Shown here: piece by piece, positions 13,012 to 25,959 of the stretch | Layout: each line of letters begins with the position of its first letter | How positions within the stretch are numbered: the first letter of the stretch is position 1 | NCBI GenBank assembly: GCA_964057225.1 | Contig: OZ059894.1 | Span: 12,348,131 to 12,412,130, forward strand | Direction: 5' to 3' | DNA length: 64,000 bases | DNA from: Auanema rhodensis | Taxonomy: Eukaryota > Nematoda > Chromadorea > Rhabditida > Rhabditidae | Program-made: the position numbers and the translations under genes | Notes under the pieces: model-generated | The model's database searches: none | What the model was told of the DNA's origin: nothing | What the model saw: the letters and a program-made list of their open reading frames with translations, nothing else

Positions 13012-16009
13012 TTTTTTTAATGTGAGACAAATTGAAGCCTAATTTGATGAAAACTTTGAAACAGTTGCAGTGACTCACACATGAAAACACATGCCAAACC
13101 GTTTTTTCTATCTCATAGTATAACAAGTAACTGAACAACATATGAACATTGTGGTTGAACATGATAAGTCATCAATTAACGAAACGTTTGTATATATGAA
13201 TGAACTTAACTATTATTTTACCAATAAGCCAATGCAACTATCTTTTCTCATGTGAGACAAATTGAAGCCTAATTTGATGAGAACTTTTGAACAGTTGCAG
13301 TGACTTACACATGAAAACACATGCCAAACAGTTTTTTCTATCTCACAGTATAACAAGTAACTGAACAACATAATCACGTCGAGGTTAAACAAGATTGATC
13401 ATCATTCAACGAAACGTTTGTATATATGAATGAACTTAACTATTATCTCACCAATATGCCAATAGAACAACTTTTTTTAATGTGAGACAGATTGCAGCAT
13501 GATTTGATGAGAACTTTAGAACAGTTGCAGTGACTCACACTTGAAAACACATGCCAAACCGTTTTTTTTATCTCACAGTACAACAAAAAACTGAACAACA
13601 TATGAACATTGTGGTTGAACATGATAAGTCATCAATTAACGAAACGTTCGTATATATGAATAAACTTAACTATTATTTCACCAATAAGCCAATGCAACTA
13701 TCTTTTCTCATGTGAGACAAATTGAAGCCTAATTTGATGAGAACTTTTGAACAGTTGCAGTGACTTACACTTGAAAACACATGCCAAACAGTTTTTTCTA
13801 TCTCGCAGTATAACAAGCAACTGAACAACATATGCTCGTCGAGGTTAAACAAGATTGATTATCATTCAACGAAACGTTTGTATATATGAATGAACTTAAC
13901 TATTATTTCACCAATATGCCAATACAACAACTTTTTTTAATGTGAGACAAATTGAAGCCTAATTTGATGAGAACTTTAGAACAGTTGCAGTGACTTACAC
14001 ATGAAAACACATGCCAAACCGTTTTTCCTATCTCACAGTATAACAAGTAACTGAACAACATAAGCACGGCGAGGTTAAACGAGATTGATCATCATTAAAC
14101 GAAACGTTTGTATATATGAATGAACTTAACTATTATTTCACCAATAAGCCAATGCAACTATCTTTTCTCATGTGAGACAAATTGAAGCCTAATTTGATGA
14201 GTACTTTAGAACAGTTGCAGTGACTCACACATGAAAACACATGCCAAACAGTTTTTTCTATCTTACAGTATAACAAGTAACTGAACAACATATGCTCGTC
14301 GAGGTTAAACAAGATTGATTATCATTCAACGAAACGTTTGTATATATGAATGAACTTAACTATTATTTCACCAATAAGCCAATACAACAACTTTTTTTAA
14401 TGTGAGACAAATTGAAGCCTAAGTTGATGAGAACGTTGGAACAGTTGCAGTGGCTCACACATGAAAACACATGCCAAACCGTTTTTCCTATCTCACAGTA
14501 TAACAAGTAACTGAACAACATAAGCACGGCGAGGTTAAACGAGATTGATCATCATTAAACGAAACGTTTGTATATATGAATGAACTTAACTATTATTTCA
14601 CCAATATGCCAATACAGCAACTTTTTTTAATGTGAGACAAATTGCAGCATAATTTGATGAGAACTTTAGAACAGTTGCAGTGACTCACACTTGAAAACAC
14701 ATGTCAAACCGTTTTTTTTATCTCACAGTACAACAAGTAACTGAACAACATAAGCACGTCAAGGTTAAACAAAATTGATCATAGTTTAACGAAACGTTTA
14801 AATATATGAATAAACTTAACTATTATTTCACCAATATGCCAATAGAACAATTTGTTTTAATGTGAGACAGATTGCAGCATACTTTGATGAAAACTTTAGA
14901 ACAGTTGCAGTGACTCACACATGGAAACACATGCCAAACCGTTTTTTCTATCTCACAGTACAACAAAAACTGAGCAACATATGAACATTGTGGTTGAATT
15001 TGATGAGTCATCAATTAACGAAACGTTCGTATATATGAATAAACTTAACTATTATTTCACCAATATGCCAATACAACAACATTTCTTTTAATGTAAGACA
15101 AATTGAAGCCTAATTTGATGAAAACTTTGAAACAGTTGCAGTGACTCACACATGAAAACATATGCCAAACCGTTTTTTCTATCTCATAGTATAACAAGTA
15201 ACTGAACAACATAAGCACGTCAAGGTTAAACAAAATTGATCATAGTTTAACGAAACGTTTAAATATATGAATGAACTTAACTATTATCTCACCAATATGC
15301 CAATAGAACAATTTGTTTTAATGTGAGACAGATTGCAGCATACTTTGATGAGAACTTTAGAACAGTTGCAGTGACTCACACATGGAAACACATGCCAAAC
15401 CGTTTTTTCTATCTCACAGTACAACAAAAAATGAGCAACATATGAACATTGTGGTTGAATTTGATGAGTCATCAATTAACGAAACGTTCGTATATATGAA
15501 TAAACTTAACTATTATTTCACCAATATGCCAATACAACAACATTTCTTTTAATGTAAGACAAATTGAAGCCTAATTTGATGAAAACTTTGAAACAGTTGC
15601 AGTGACTCACACATGAAAACACATGCCAAACCGTTTTTTCTATCTCACAGTATAACAAGTAACTGAACAACATAAGCTCGTCGAGGTTAAACAAGATTGA
15701 TCATTTTTTAACGAAACGTTTAAATATATGAATGAACTTAACAATTATTTTACCAATATGCCAATGCAACAACTTTTTTTAATGTGAGACAAATTGCAGC
15801 CAAATTTGATGAGAACTTTAGAACAGTTGCAGTGACTCACACTTGAAAACACATGCCAAACCGTTTTTTTTTCTCACAGTACAACAAAAAACTGAGCAAC
15901 ATATGAACATTGTGGTTGAACATGATGAGTCATCATTTACCGAAACGTTCGTATATATTATATGAATCAACTTAACAAATATTTCACCAATATGCCAATA
16001 CAACAACAT
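13012..16009 (+). repeat. 13-monomer HOR unit, first copy (2,998 bp)
   Basis: Compared with the 10-monomer predecessor, this unit has two extra monomers inserted near 14,145-14,605 and one more between about 15,015 and 15,650. The two-monomer insert carries the GATGAGTACTTTAG and CTATCTTACAG variants, followed by the GTTGGAACAG and GTGGCTC variants. That pairing is otherwise seen in the 15-mer region near 5,160-5,520 and 8,610-8,970. After the insert, the lag to the previous unit changes from 2,307 to 2,767, exactly two monomers. Confidence 0.8.
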
Positions 16010-19007
16010 TTTTTTTAATGTGAGACAAATTGAAGCCTAATTTGATGAAAACTTTGAAACAGTTGCAGTGACTCACACATGAAAACACATGCCAAACCGT
16101 TTTTTCTATCTCATAGTATAACAAGTAACTGAACAACATATGAACATTGTGGTTGAACATGATAAGTCATCAATTAACGAAACGTTTGTATATATGAATG
16201 AACTTAACTATTATTTTACCAATAAGCCAATGCAACTATCTTTTCTCATGTGAGACAAATTGAAGCCTAATTTGATGAGAACTTTTGAACAGTTGCAGTG
16301 ACTTACACATGAAAACACATGCCAAACAGTTTTTTCTATCTCACAGTATAACAAGTAACTGAACAACATAATCACGTCGAGGTTAAACAAGATTGATCAT
16401 CATTCAACGAAACGTTTGTATATATGAATGAACTTAACTATTATCTCACCAATATGCCAATAGAACAACTTTTTTTAATGTGAGACAGATTGCAGCATGA
16501 TTTGATGAGAACTTTAGAACAGTTGCAGTGACTCACACTTGAAAACACATGCCAAACCGTTTTTTTTATCTCACAGTACAACAAAAAACTGAACAACATA
16601 TGAACATTGTGGTTGAACATGATAAGTCATCAATTAACGAAACGTTCGTATATATGAATAAACTTAACTATTATTTCACCAATAAGCCAATGCAACTATC
16701 TTTTCTCATGTGAGACAAATTGAAGCCTAATTTGATGAGAACTTTTGAACAGTTGCAGTGACTTACACATGAAAACACATGCCAAACAGTTTTTTCTATC
16801 TCGCAGTATAACAAGTAACTGAACAACATATGCTTGTCGAGGTTAAACAAGATTGATTATCATTCAACGAAACGTTTGTATATATGAATGAACTTAACTA
16901 TTATTTCACCAATATGCCAATACAACAACTTTTTTTAATGTGAGACAAATTGAAGCCTAATTTGATGAGAACTTTAGAACAGTTGCAGTGACTTACACAT
17001 GAAAACACATGCCAAACCGTTTTTCCTATCTCACAGTATAACAAGTAACTGAACAACATAAGCACGGCGAGGTTAAACATGATAAGTCATCAATTAACGA
17101 AACGTTTGTATATATGAATGAACTTAACTATTATTTCACCAATAAGCCAATGCAACTATCTTTTCTCATGTGAGACAAATTGAAGCCTAATTTGATGAGT
17201 ACTTTAGAACAGTTGCAGTGACTCACACATGAAAACACATGCCAAACAGTTTTTTCTATCTTACAGTATAACAAGTAACTGAACAACATATGCTCGTCGA
17301 GGTTAAACAAGATTGATTATCATTCAACGAAACGTTTGTATATATGAATGAACTTAACTATTATTTCACCAATAAGCCAATACAACAACTTTTTTTAATG
17401 TGAGACAAATTGAAGCCTAAGTTGATGAGAACGTTGGAACAGTTGCAGTGGCTCACACATGAAAACACATGCCAAACCGTTTTTCCTATCTCACAGTATA
17501 ACAAGTAACTGAACAACATAAGCACGGCGAGGTTAAACGAGATTGATCATCATTAAACGAAACGTTTGTATATATGAATGAACTTAACTATTATTTCACC
17601 AATATGCCAATACAGCAACTTTTTTTAATGTGAGACAAATTGCAGCATAATTTGATGAGAACTTTAGAACAGTTGCAGTGACTCACACTTGAAAACACAT
17701 GTCAAACCGTTTTTTTTATCTCACAGTACAACAAGTAACTGAACAACATAAGCACGTCAAGGTTAAACAAAATTGATCATAGTTTAACGAAACGTTTAAA
17801 TATATGAATAAACTTAACTATTATTTCACCAATATGCCAATAGAACAATTTGTTTTAATGTGAGACAGATTGCAGCATACTTTGATGAAAACTTTAGAAC
17901 AGTTGCAGTGACTCACACATGGAAACACATGCCAAACCGTTTTTTCTATCTCACAGTACAACAAAAACTGAGCAACATATGAACATTGTGGTTGAATTTG
18001 ATGAGTCATCAATTAACGAAACGTTCGTATATATGAATAAACTTAACTATTATTTCACCAATATGCCAATACAACAACATTTCTTTTAATGTAAGACAAA
18101 TTGAAGCCTAATTTGATGAAAACTTTGAAACAGTTGCAGTGACTCACACATGAAAACATATGCCAAACCGTTTTTTCTATCTCATAGTATAACAAGTAAC
18201 TGAACAACATAAGCACGTCAAGGTTAAACAAAATTGATCATAGTTTAACGAAACGTTTAAATATATGAATGAACTTAACTATTATCTCACCAATATGCCA
18301 ATAGAACAATTTGTTTTAATGTGAGACAGATTGCAGCATACTTTGATGAGAACTTTAGAACAGTTGCAGTGACTCACACATGGAAACACATGCCAAACCG
18401 TTTTTTCTATCTCACAGTACAACAAAAAATGAGCAACATATGAACATTGTGGTTGAATTTGATGAGTCATCAATTAACGAAACGTTCGTATATATGAATA
18501 AACTTAACTATTATTTCACCAATATGCCAATACAACAACATTTCTTTTAATGTAAGACAAATTGAAGCCTAATTTGATGAAAACTTTGAAACAGTTGCAG
18601 TGACTCACACATGAAAACACATGCCAAACCGTTTTTTCTATCTCACAGTATAACAAGTAACTGAACAACATAAGCTCGTCGAGGTTAAACAAGATTGATC
18701 ATTTTTTAACGAAACGTTTAAATATATGAATGAACTTAACAATTATTTTACCAATATGCCAATGCAACAACTTTTTTTAATGTGAGACAAATTGCAGCCA
18801 AATTTGATGAGAACTTTAGAACAGTTGCAGTGACTCACACTTGAAAACACATGCCAAACCGTTTTTTTTTCTCACAGTACAACAAAAAACTGAGCAACAT
18901 ATGAACATTGTGGTTGAACATGATGAGTCATCATTTACCGAAACGTTCGTATATATTATATGAATCAACTTAACAAATATTTCACCAATATGCCAATACA
19001 ACAACAT
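16010..19007 (+). repeat. 13-monomer HOR unit, second copy (2,998 bp)
   Basis: This copy repeats the previous unit at a lag of 2,998 bp over its full length. The most conspicuous difference is a short head replacement at about 17,079-17,099, which creates an A/B hybrid monomer. A few scattered substitutions are also present, for example TGCTTGTCG at 16,831 where the earlier copy has TGCTCGTCG. Confidence 0.85.
17047..17276 (+). repeat. A/B hybrid monomer, first copy
   Basis: The head begins as A-type (GCACGGCGAGGTTAAACA) and switches to B-type (TGATAAGTCATCAATTAACG). In the preceding HOR copy the same monomer (near 14,050-14,280) is purely A-type. Its neighbours are unchanged, so the switch is a local patch of about 20 bases rather than a new junction. 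The shared string GGTTNAACA is the likely exchange point. Confidence 0.82.
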
Positions 19008-22000
19008 TTTTTTTAATGTGAGACAAATTGAAGCCTAATTTGATGAAAACTTTGAAACAGTTGCAGTGACTCACACATGAAAACACATGCCAAACCGTTT
19101 TTTCTATCTCATAGTATAACAAGTAACTGAACAACATATGAACATTGTGGTTGAACATGATAAGTCATCAATTAACGAAACGTTTGTATATATGAATGAA
19201 CTTAACTATTATTTTACCAATAAGCCAATGCAACTATCTTTTCTCATGTGAGACAAATTGAAGCCTAATTTGATGAGAACTTTTGAACAGTTGCAGTGAC
19301 TTACACATGAAAACACATGCCAAACAGTTTTTTCTATCTCACAGTATAACAAGTAACTGAACAACATAATCACGTCGAGGTTAAACAAGATTGATCATCA
19401 TTCAACGAAACGTTTGTATATATGAATGAACTTAACTATTATCTCACCAATATGCCAATAGAACAACTTTTTTTAATGTGAGACAGATTGCAGCATGATT
19501 TGATGAGAACTTTAGAACAGTTGCAGTGACTCACACTTGAAAACACATGCCAAACCGTTTTTTTTATCTCACAGTACAACAAAAAACTGAACAACATATG
19601 AACATTGTGGTTGAACATGATAAGTCATCAATTAACGAAACGTTCGTATATATGAATAAACTTAACTATTATTTCACCAATAAGCCAATGCAACTATCTT
19701 TTCTCATGTGAGACAAATTGAAGCCTAATTTGATGAGAACTTTTGAACAGTTGCAGTGACTTACACATGAAAACACATGCCAAACAGTTTTTTCTATCTC
19801 GCAGTATAACAAGTAACTGAACAACATATGCTTGTCGAGGTTAAACAAGATTGATTATCATTCAACGAAACGTTTGTATATATGAATGAACTTAACTATT
19901 ATTTCACCAATATGCCAATACAACAACTTTTTTTAATGTGAGACAAATTGAAGCCTAATTTGATGAGAACTTTAGAACAGTTGCAGTGACTTACACATGA
20001 AAACACATGCCAAACCGTTTTTCCTATCTCACAGTATAACAAGTAACTGAACAACATAAGCACGGCGAGGTTAAACATGATAAGTCATCAATTAACGAAA
20101 CGTTCGTATATATGAATGAACTTAACTATTATTTCACCAATAAGCCAATGCAACTATCTTTTCTCATGTGAGACAAATTGAAGCCTAATTTGATGAGAAC
20201 TTTAGAACAGTTGCAGTGACTTACACATGAAAACACATGCCAAACAGTTTTTTCTATCTCACAGTACAACAAAAAACTGAACAACATATGCTCGTCGAGG
20301 TTAAACAAGATTGATTATCATTCAACGAAACGTTTGTATATATGAATGAACTCAACTATTATTTCACCAATAAGCCAATGCAACTATCTTTTCTCATGTG
20401 AGACAAATTGAAGCCTGATTTGATGAGAACTTTAGAACAGTTGCAGTGACTCACACTTGAAAACACATGCCAAACCGTTTTTTTATCTCACAGTACAACA
20501 AAAATCTGAACAACATATGAACATTGTGGTTGAACATGATAAGTCATCAATTAACGAAACGTTCGTATGAATGAATGAACTTAACTATTATTTCACCAAT
20601 AAGCCAATGCAACTATCTTTTCTCATGTGAGACAAATTGAAGCCTAATTTGATGAGAACTTTAGAACAGTTGCAGTGACTTACACATGAAAACACATGCC
20701 AAACAGTTTTTTCTATCTCGCAGTATAACAAGTAACTGAACAACATATGCTCGTCGAGGTTAAACAAGATTGATTATCATTCAACGAAACGTTTGTATAT
20801 ATGAATGAACTTAACTATTATTTCACCAATATGCCAATACAACAACTTTTTTTAATGTGAGACAAATTGAAGCCTAATTTGATGAGAACTTTAGAACAGT
20901 TGCAGTGACTTACACATGAAAACACATGCCAAACCGTTTTTCCTATCTCACAGTATAACAAGTAACTGAACAACATAAGCACGGCGAGGTTAAACGAGAT
21001 TGATCATCATTAAACGAAACGTTTGTATATATGAATGAACTTAACTATTATTACACCAATATGCCAATACAACTATCTTTTCTCATGTGAGACAAATTGA
21101 AGCCTAATTTGATGAGAACTTTAAAACAGTTGCAGTGACTCACACTTGAAAACACATGCCAAACCGTTTTTTTATCTCACAGTACAACAAAAATCTGAAC
21201 AACATATGAACATTGTGGTTGAACATGATAAGTCATCAATTAACGAAACGTTCGTATGAATGAATGAACTTAACTATTATTTCACCAATAAGCCAATGCA
21301 ACTATCTTTTCTCATGTGATACAAATTGAAGCCTAATTTGATGAGAACTTTAGAACAGTTGCAGTGACTTACACATGAAAACACATGCCAAACCGTTTTT
21401 CCTATCTCACAGTATAACAAGTAACTGAACAACATAAGCACGGCGAGGTTAAACGAGATTGATCATCATTAAACGAAACGTTTGTATATATGAATGAACT
21501 TAACTATTATTACACCAATATGCCAATACAACAACTTTTTTTAATGTGAGACAAATTGCAGCATAATTTGATGAGAACTTTAGAACAGTTGCAGTGACTC
21601 ACACTTGAAAACACATGTCAAACCGTTTTTTTTATCTCACAGTACAACAAAAACTGAGCAACATATGAACATTGTGGTTGAACATGATGAGTCATCATTT
21701 ACCGAAACGTTCGTATATATTATATGAATCAACTATTATTTCACCAATAAGCCAATGCAACTATCTTTTCTCATGTGAGACAAATTGAAGCCTAATTTGA
21801 TGAGAACTTTTGAACAGTTGCAGTGACTCACACTTGAAAACACATGCCAAATCGTTTTTTTTTCTCACAGTACAACAAAAAACTGAGCAACATATGAACA
21901 TTGTGGTTGAACATGATGAGTCATCATTTACCGAAACGTTCGTATATATTATATGAATCAACTTAACAAATATTTCACCAATATGCCAATACAACAACAT
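19008..22000 (+). repeat. 13-monomer HOR unit, third copy with divergent second half (2,993 bp)
   Basis: The first five monomers match the preceding unit at lag 2,998, including the hybrid monomer. From about 20,100 to 21,750, different monomers take over: heads with AATCTGAAC anchors near 20,500 and 21,190, and units with TATTACACCAATATG near 21,050 and 21,510. The unit still ends on the same expanded B landmark at 22,000, after thirteen monomers. The landmark unit is joined directly to a preceding tail with AATCGTTTTTT (21,850). Monomer number is therefore preserved while content is replaced. Confidence 0.75.
20045..20274 (+). repeat. A/B hybrid monomer, second copy
   Basis: Same hybrid head as at 17,047 (lag 2,998), but followed by GTTCGTATATATG instead of GTTTGTATATATG, and by a different downstream monomer series. 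Confidence 0.8.
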
Positions 22001-23037
22001 TTTTTTTAATGTGAGACAAATTGAAGCCTAATTTGATGAAAACTTTGAAACAGTTGCAGTGACTCACACATGAAAACACATGCCAAACCGTTTTTTCTAT
22101 CTCATAGTATAACAAGTAACTGAACAACATATGAACATTGTGGTTGAACATGATAAGTCATCAATTAACGAAACGTTTGTATATATGAATGAACTTAACT
22201 ATTATTTTACCAATAAGCCAATGCAACTATCTTTTCTCATGTGAGACAAATTGAAGCCTAATTTGATGAGAACTTTTGAACAGTTGCAGTGACTTACACA
22301 TGAAAACACATGCCAAACAGTTTTTTCTATCTCACAGTATAACAAGTAACTGAACAACATAATCACGTCGAGGTTAAACAAGATTGATCATCATTCAACG
22401 AAACGTTTGTATATATGAATGAACTTAACTATTATCTCACCAATATGCCAATAGAACAACTTTTTTTAATGTGAGACAGATTGCAGCATGATTTGATGAG
22501 AACTTTAGAACAGTTGCAGTGACTCACACTTGAAAACACATGCCAAACCGTTTTTTTTATCTCACAGTACAACAAAAAACTGAACAACATATGAACATTG
22601 TGGTTGAACATGATAAGTCATCAATTAACGAAACGTTCGTATATATGAATAAACTTAACTATTATTTCACCAATAAGCCAATGCAACTATCTTTTCTCAT
22701 GTGAGACAAATTGAAGCCTAATTTGATGAGAACTTTTGAACAGTTGCAGTGACTTACACATGAAAACACATGCCAAACAGTTTTTTCTATCTCGCAGTAT
22801 AACAAGTAACTGAACAACATATGCTCGTCGAGGTTAAACAAGATTGATTATCATTCAACGAAACGTTTGTATATATGAATGAACTTAACTATTATTTCAC
22901 CAATATGCCAATACAACAACTTTTTTTAATGTGAGACAAATTGAAGCCTAATTTGATGAGAACTTTAGAACAGTTGCAGTGACTTACACATGAAAACACA
23001 TGCCAAACCGTTTTTCCTATCTCACAGTATAACAAGT

Positions 23038-23267
23038 AACTGAACAACATAAGCACGGCGAGGTTAAACATGATAAGTCATCAATTAACGAAACGTTCGT
23101 ATATATGAATGAACTTAACTATTATTTCACCAATAAGCCAATGCAACTATCTTTTCTCATGTGAGACAAATTGAAGCCTAATTTGATGAGAACTTTAGAA
23201 CAGTTGCAGTGACTTACACATGAAAACACATGCCAAACAGTTTTTTCTATCTCACAGTACAACAAAA
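23038..23267 (+). repeat. A/B hybrid monomer, third copy
   Basis: Repeats the second copy at lag 2,993, including the GTTCGTATATATG stretch and the following tail TACAACAAAA. Confidence 0.8.
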
Positions 23268-25103
23268 AACTGAACAACATATGCTCGTCGAGGTTAAACA
23301 AGATTGATTATCATTCAACGAAACGTTTGTATATATGAATGAACTCAACTATTATTTCACCAATAAGCCAATGCAACTATCTTTTCTCATGTGAGACAAA
23401 TTGAAGCCTGATTTGATGAGAACTTTAGAACAGTTGCAGTGACTCACACTTGAAAACACATGCCAAACCGTTTTTTTATCTCACAGTACAACAAAAATCT
23501 GAACAACATATGAACATTGTGGTTGAACATGATAAGTCATCAATTAACGAAACGTTCGTATGAATGAATGAACTTAACTATTATTTCACCAATAAGCCAA
23601 TGCAACTATCTTTTCTCATGTGAGACAAATTGAAGCCTAATTTGATGAGAACTTTAGAACAGTTGCAGTGACTTACACATGAAAACACATGCCAAACAGT
23701 TTTTTCTATCTCGCAGTATAACAAGTAACTGAACAACATAAGCACGGCGAGGTTAAACGAGATTGATCATCATTAAACGAAACGTTTGTATATATGAATG
23801 AACTTAACTATTATTACACCAATATGCCAATACAACTATCTTTTCTCATGTGAGACAAATTGAAGCCTAATTTGATGAGAACTTTAAAACAGTTGCAGTG
23901 ACTCACACTTGAAAACACATGCCAAACCGTTTTTTTATCTCACAGTACAACAAAAATCTGAACAACATATGAACATTGTGGTTGAACATGATAAGTCATC
24001 AATTAACGAAACGTTCGTATGAATGAATGAACTTAACTATTATTTCACCAATAAGCCAATGCAACTATCTTTTCTCATGTGAGACAAATTGAAGCCTAAT
24101 TTGATGAGAACTTTAGAACAGTTGCAGTGACTTACACATGAAAACACATGCCAAACCGTTTTTCCTATCTCACAGTATAACAAGTAACTGAACAACATAA
24201 GCACGGCGAGGTTAAACGAGATTGATCATCATTAAACGAAACGTTTGTATATATGAATGAACTTAACTATTATTACACCAATATGCCAATACAACAACTT
24301 TTTTTAATGTGAGACAAATTGCAGCATAATTTGATGAGAACTTTAGAACAGTTGCAGTGACTCACACTTGAAAACACATGTCAAACCGTTTTTTTTATCT
24401 CACAGTACAACAAAAACTGAGCAACATATGAACATTGTGGTTGAACATGATGAGTCATCATTTACCGAAACGTTCGTATTTATTATATGAATCAACTATT
24501 ATTTCACCAATAAGCCAATGCAACTATCTTTTCTCATGTGAGACAAATTGAAGCCTAATTTGATGAGAACTTTTGAACAGTTGCAGTGACTTACACATGA
24601 AAACCCATGCCAAACAGTTTTTTCTATCTCACAGTATAACAAGTAACTGAACAACATATGCTCGTCGAGGTTAAACAAGATTGATCATCATTCAACGAAA
24701 CGTTTGTATATATGAATGAACTTAACTATTATCTCACCAATATGCCAATAGAACAACTTTTTTTAATGTGAGACAGATTACAGCATGATTTGATGAGAAC
24801 TTTAGAACAGTTGCAGTGACTCACACTTGAAAACACATGCCAAACCGTTTTTTTATCTCACAGTACAACAAAAAACTGAACAACATATGAACATTGTGGT
24901 TGAACATGATAAGTCATCAATTAACGAAACGTTCGTATATATGAATAAACTTAACTATTATTTCACCAATATGCCAATACAACAACTTTTTTTAATGTGA
25001 GACAAATTGAAGCCTAATTTGATGAGAACTTTAGAACAGTTGCAGTGACTTACACATGAAAACACATGCCAAACCGTTTTTCCTATCTCACAGTATAACA
25101 AGT

Positions 25104-25332
25104 AACTGAACAACATAAGCACGGCGAGGTTAAACATGATAAGTCATCAATTAACGAAACGTTCGTATATATGAATGAACTTAACTATTATTTCACCAAT
25201 AAGCCAATGCAACTATCTTTTCTCATGTGAGACAAATTGAAGCCTAATTTGATGAGAACTTTAGAACAGTTGCAGTGACTTACACATGAAAACACATGCC
25301 AAACAGTTTTTTTATCTCACAGTATAACAAGT
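25104..25332 (+). repeat. A/B hybrid monomer, fourth copy
   Basis: Same hybrid head, 2,066 bp after the third copy. The tail has one base less in its T run and ends TATAACAAGT instead of TACAACAAAA, so the hybrid has been carried into a different neighbourhood. Confidence 0.78.
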
Positions 25333-25959
25333 AACTGAACAACATATGCTCGTCGAGGTTAAACAAGATTGATTATCATTCAACGAAACGTTTGTATATA
25401 TGAATGAACTTAACTATTATTTCACCAATATGCCAATACAACAACTTTTTTTAATGTGAGACAAATTGAAGCCTAATTTGATGAGAACTTTAGAACAGTT
25501 GCAGTGACTTACACATGAAAACACATGCCAAACCGTTTTTCCTATCTCACAGTATAACAAGTAACTGAACAACATAAGCACGGCAAGGTTAAACGAGATT
25601 GATCATCATTAAACGAAACGTTTGTATATATGAATGAACTTAACTATTATTACACCAATATGCCAATACAACTATCTTTTCTCATGTGAGACAAATTGAA
25701 GCCTAATTTGATGAGAACTTTAAAACAGTTGCAGTGACTCACACTTGAAAACACATGCCAAACCGTTTTTTTATCTCACAGTACAACAAAAATCTGAACA
25801 ACATATGAACATTGTGGTTGAACATGATAAGTCATCAATTAACGAAACGTTCGTATGAATGAATGAACTTAACTATTATTTCACCAATAAGCCAATGCAA
25901 CTATCTTTTCTCATGTGAGACAAATTGAAGCCTAATTTGATGAGAACTTTAGAACAGTT

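Larger units (their letters stand above)
22001..25959 (+). repeat. Rearranged HOR segment with 2,993, 2,763 and 1,836 bp lags
   Basis: The stretch from 22,001 to about 23,720 matches the previous unit at lag 2,993. One monomer is then missing, and the match resumes at lag 2,763 until about 24,420. From about 23,730 to 24,965 the sequence is repeated at 25,566-26,800 with a lag of 1,836 (eight monomers), recognisable by TTACACCAATATG bodies, AAAACCCATGCC tails and CAGATTACAGCATG. A fourth copy of the A/B hybrid monomer lies at 25,104-25,332. No unique sequence is present. Confidence 0.75.
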
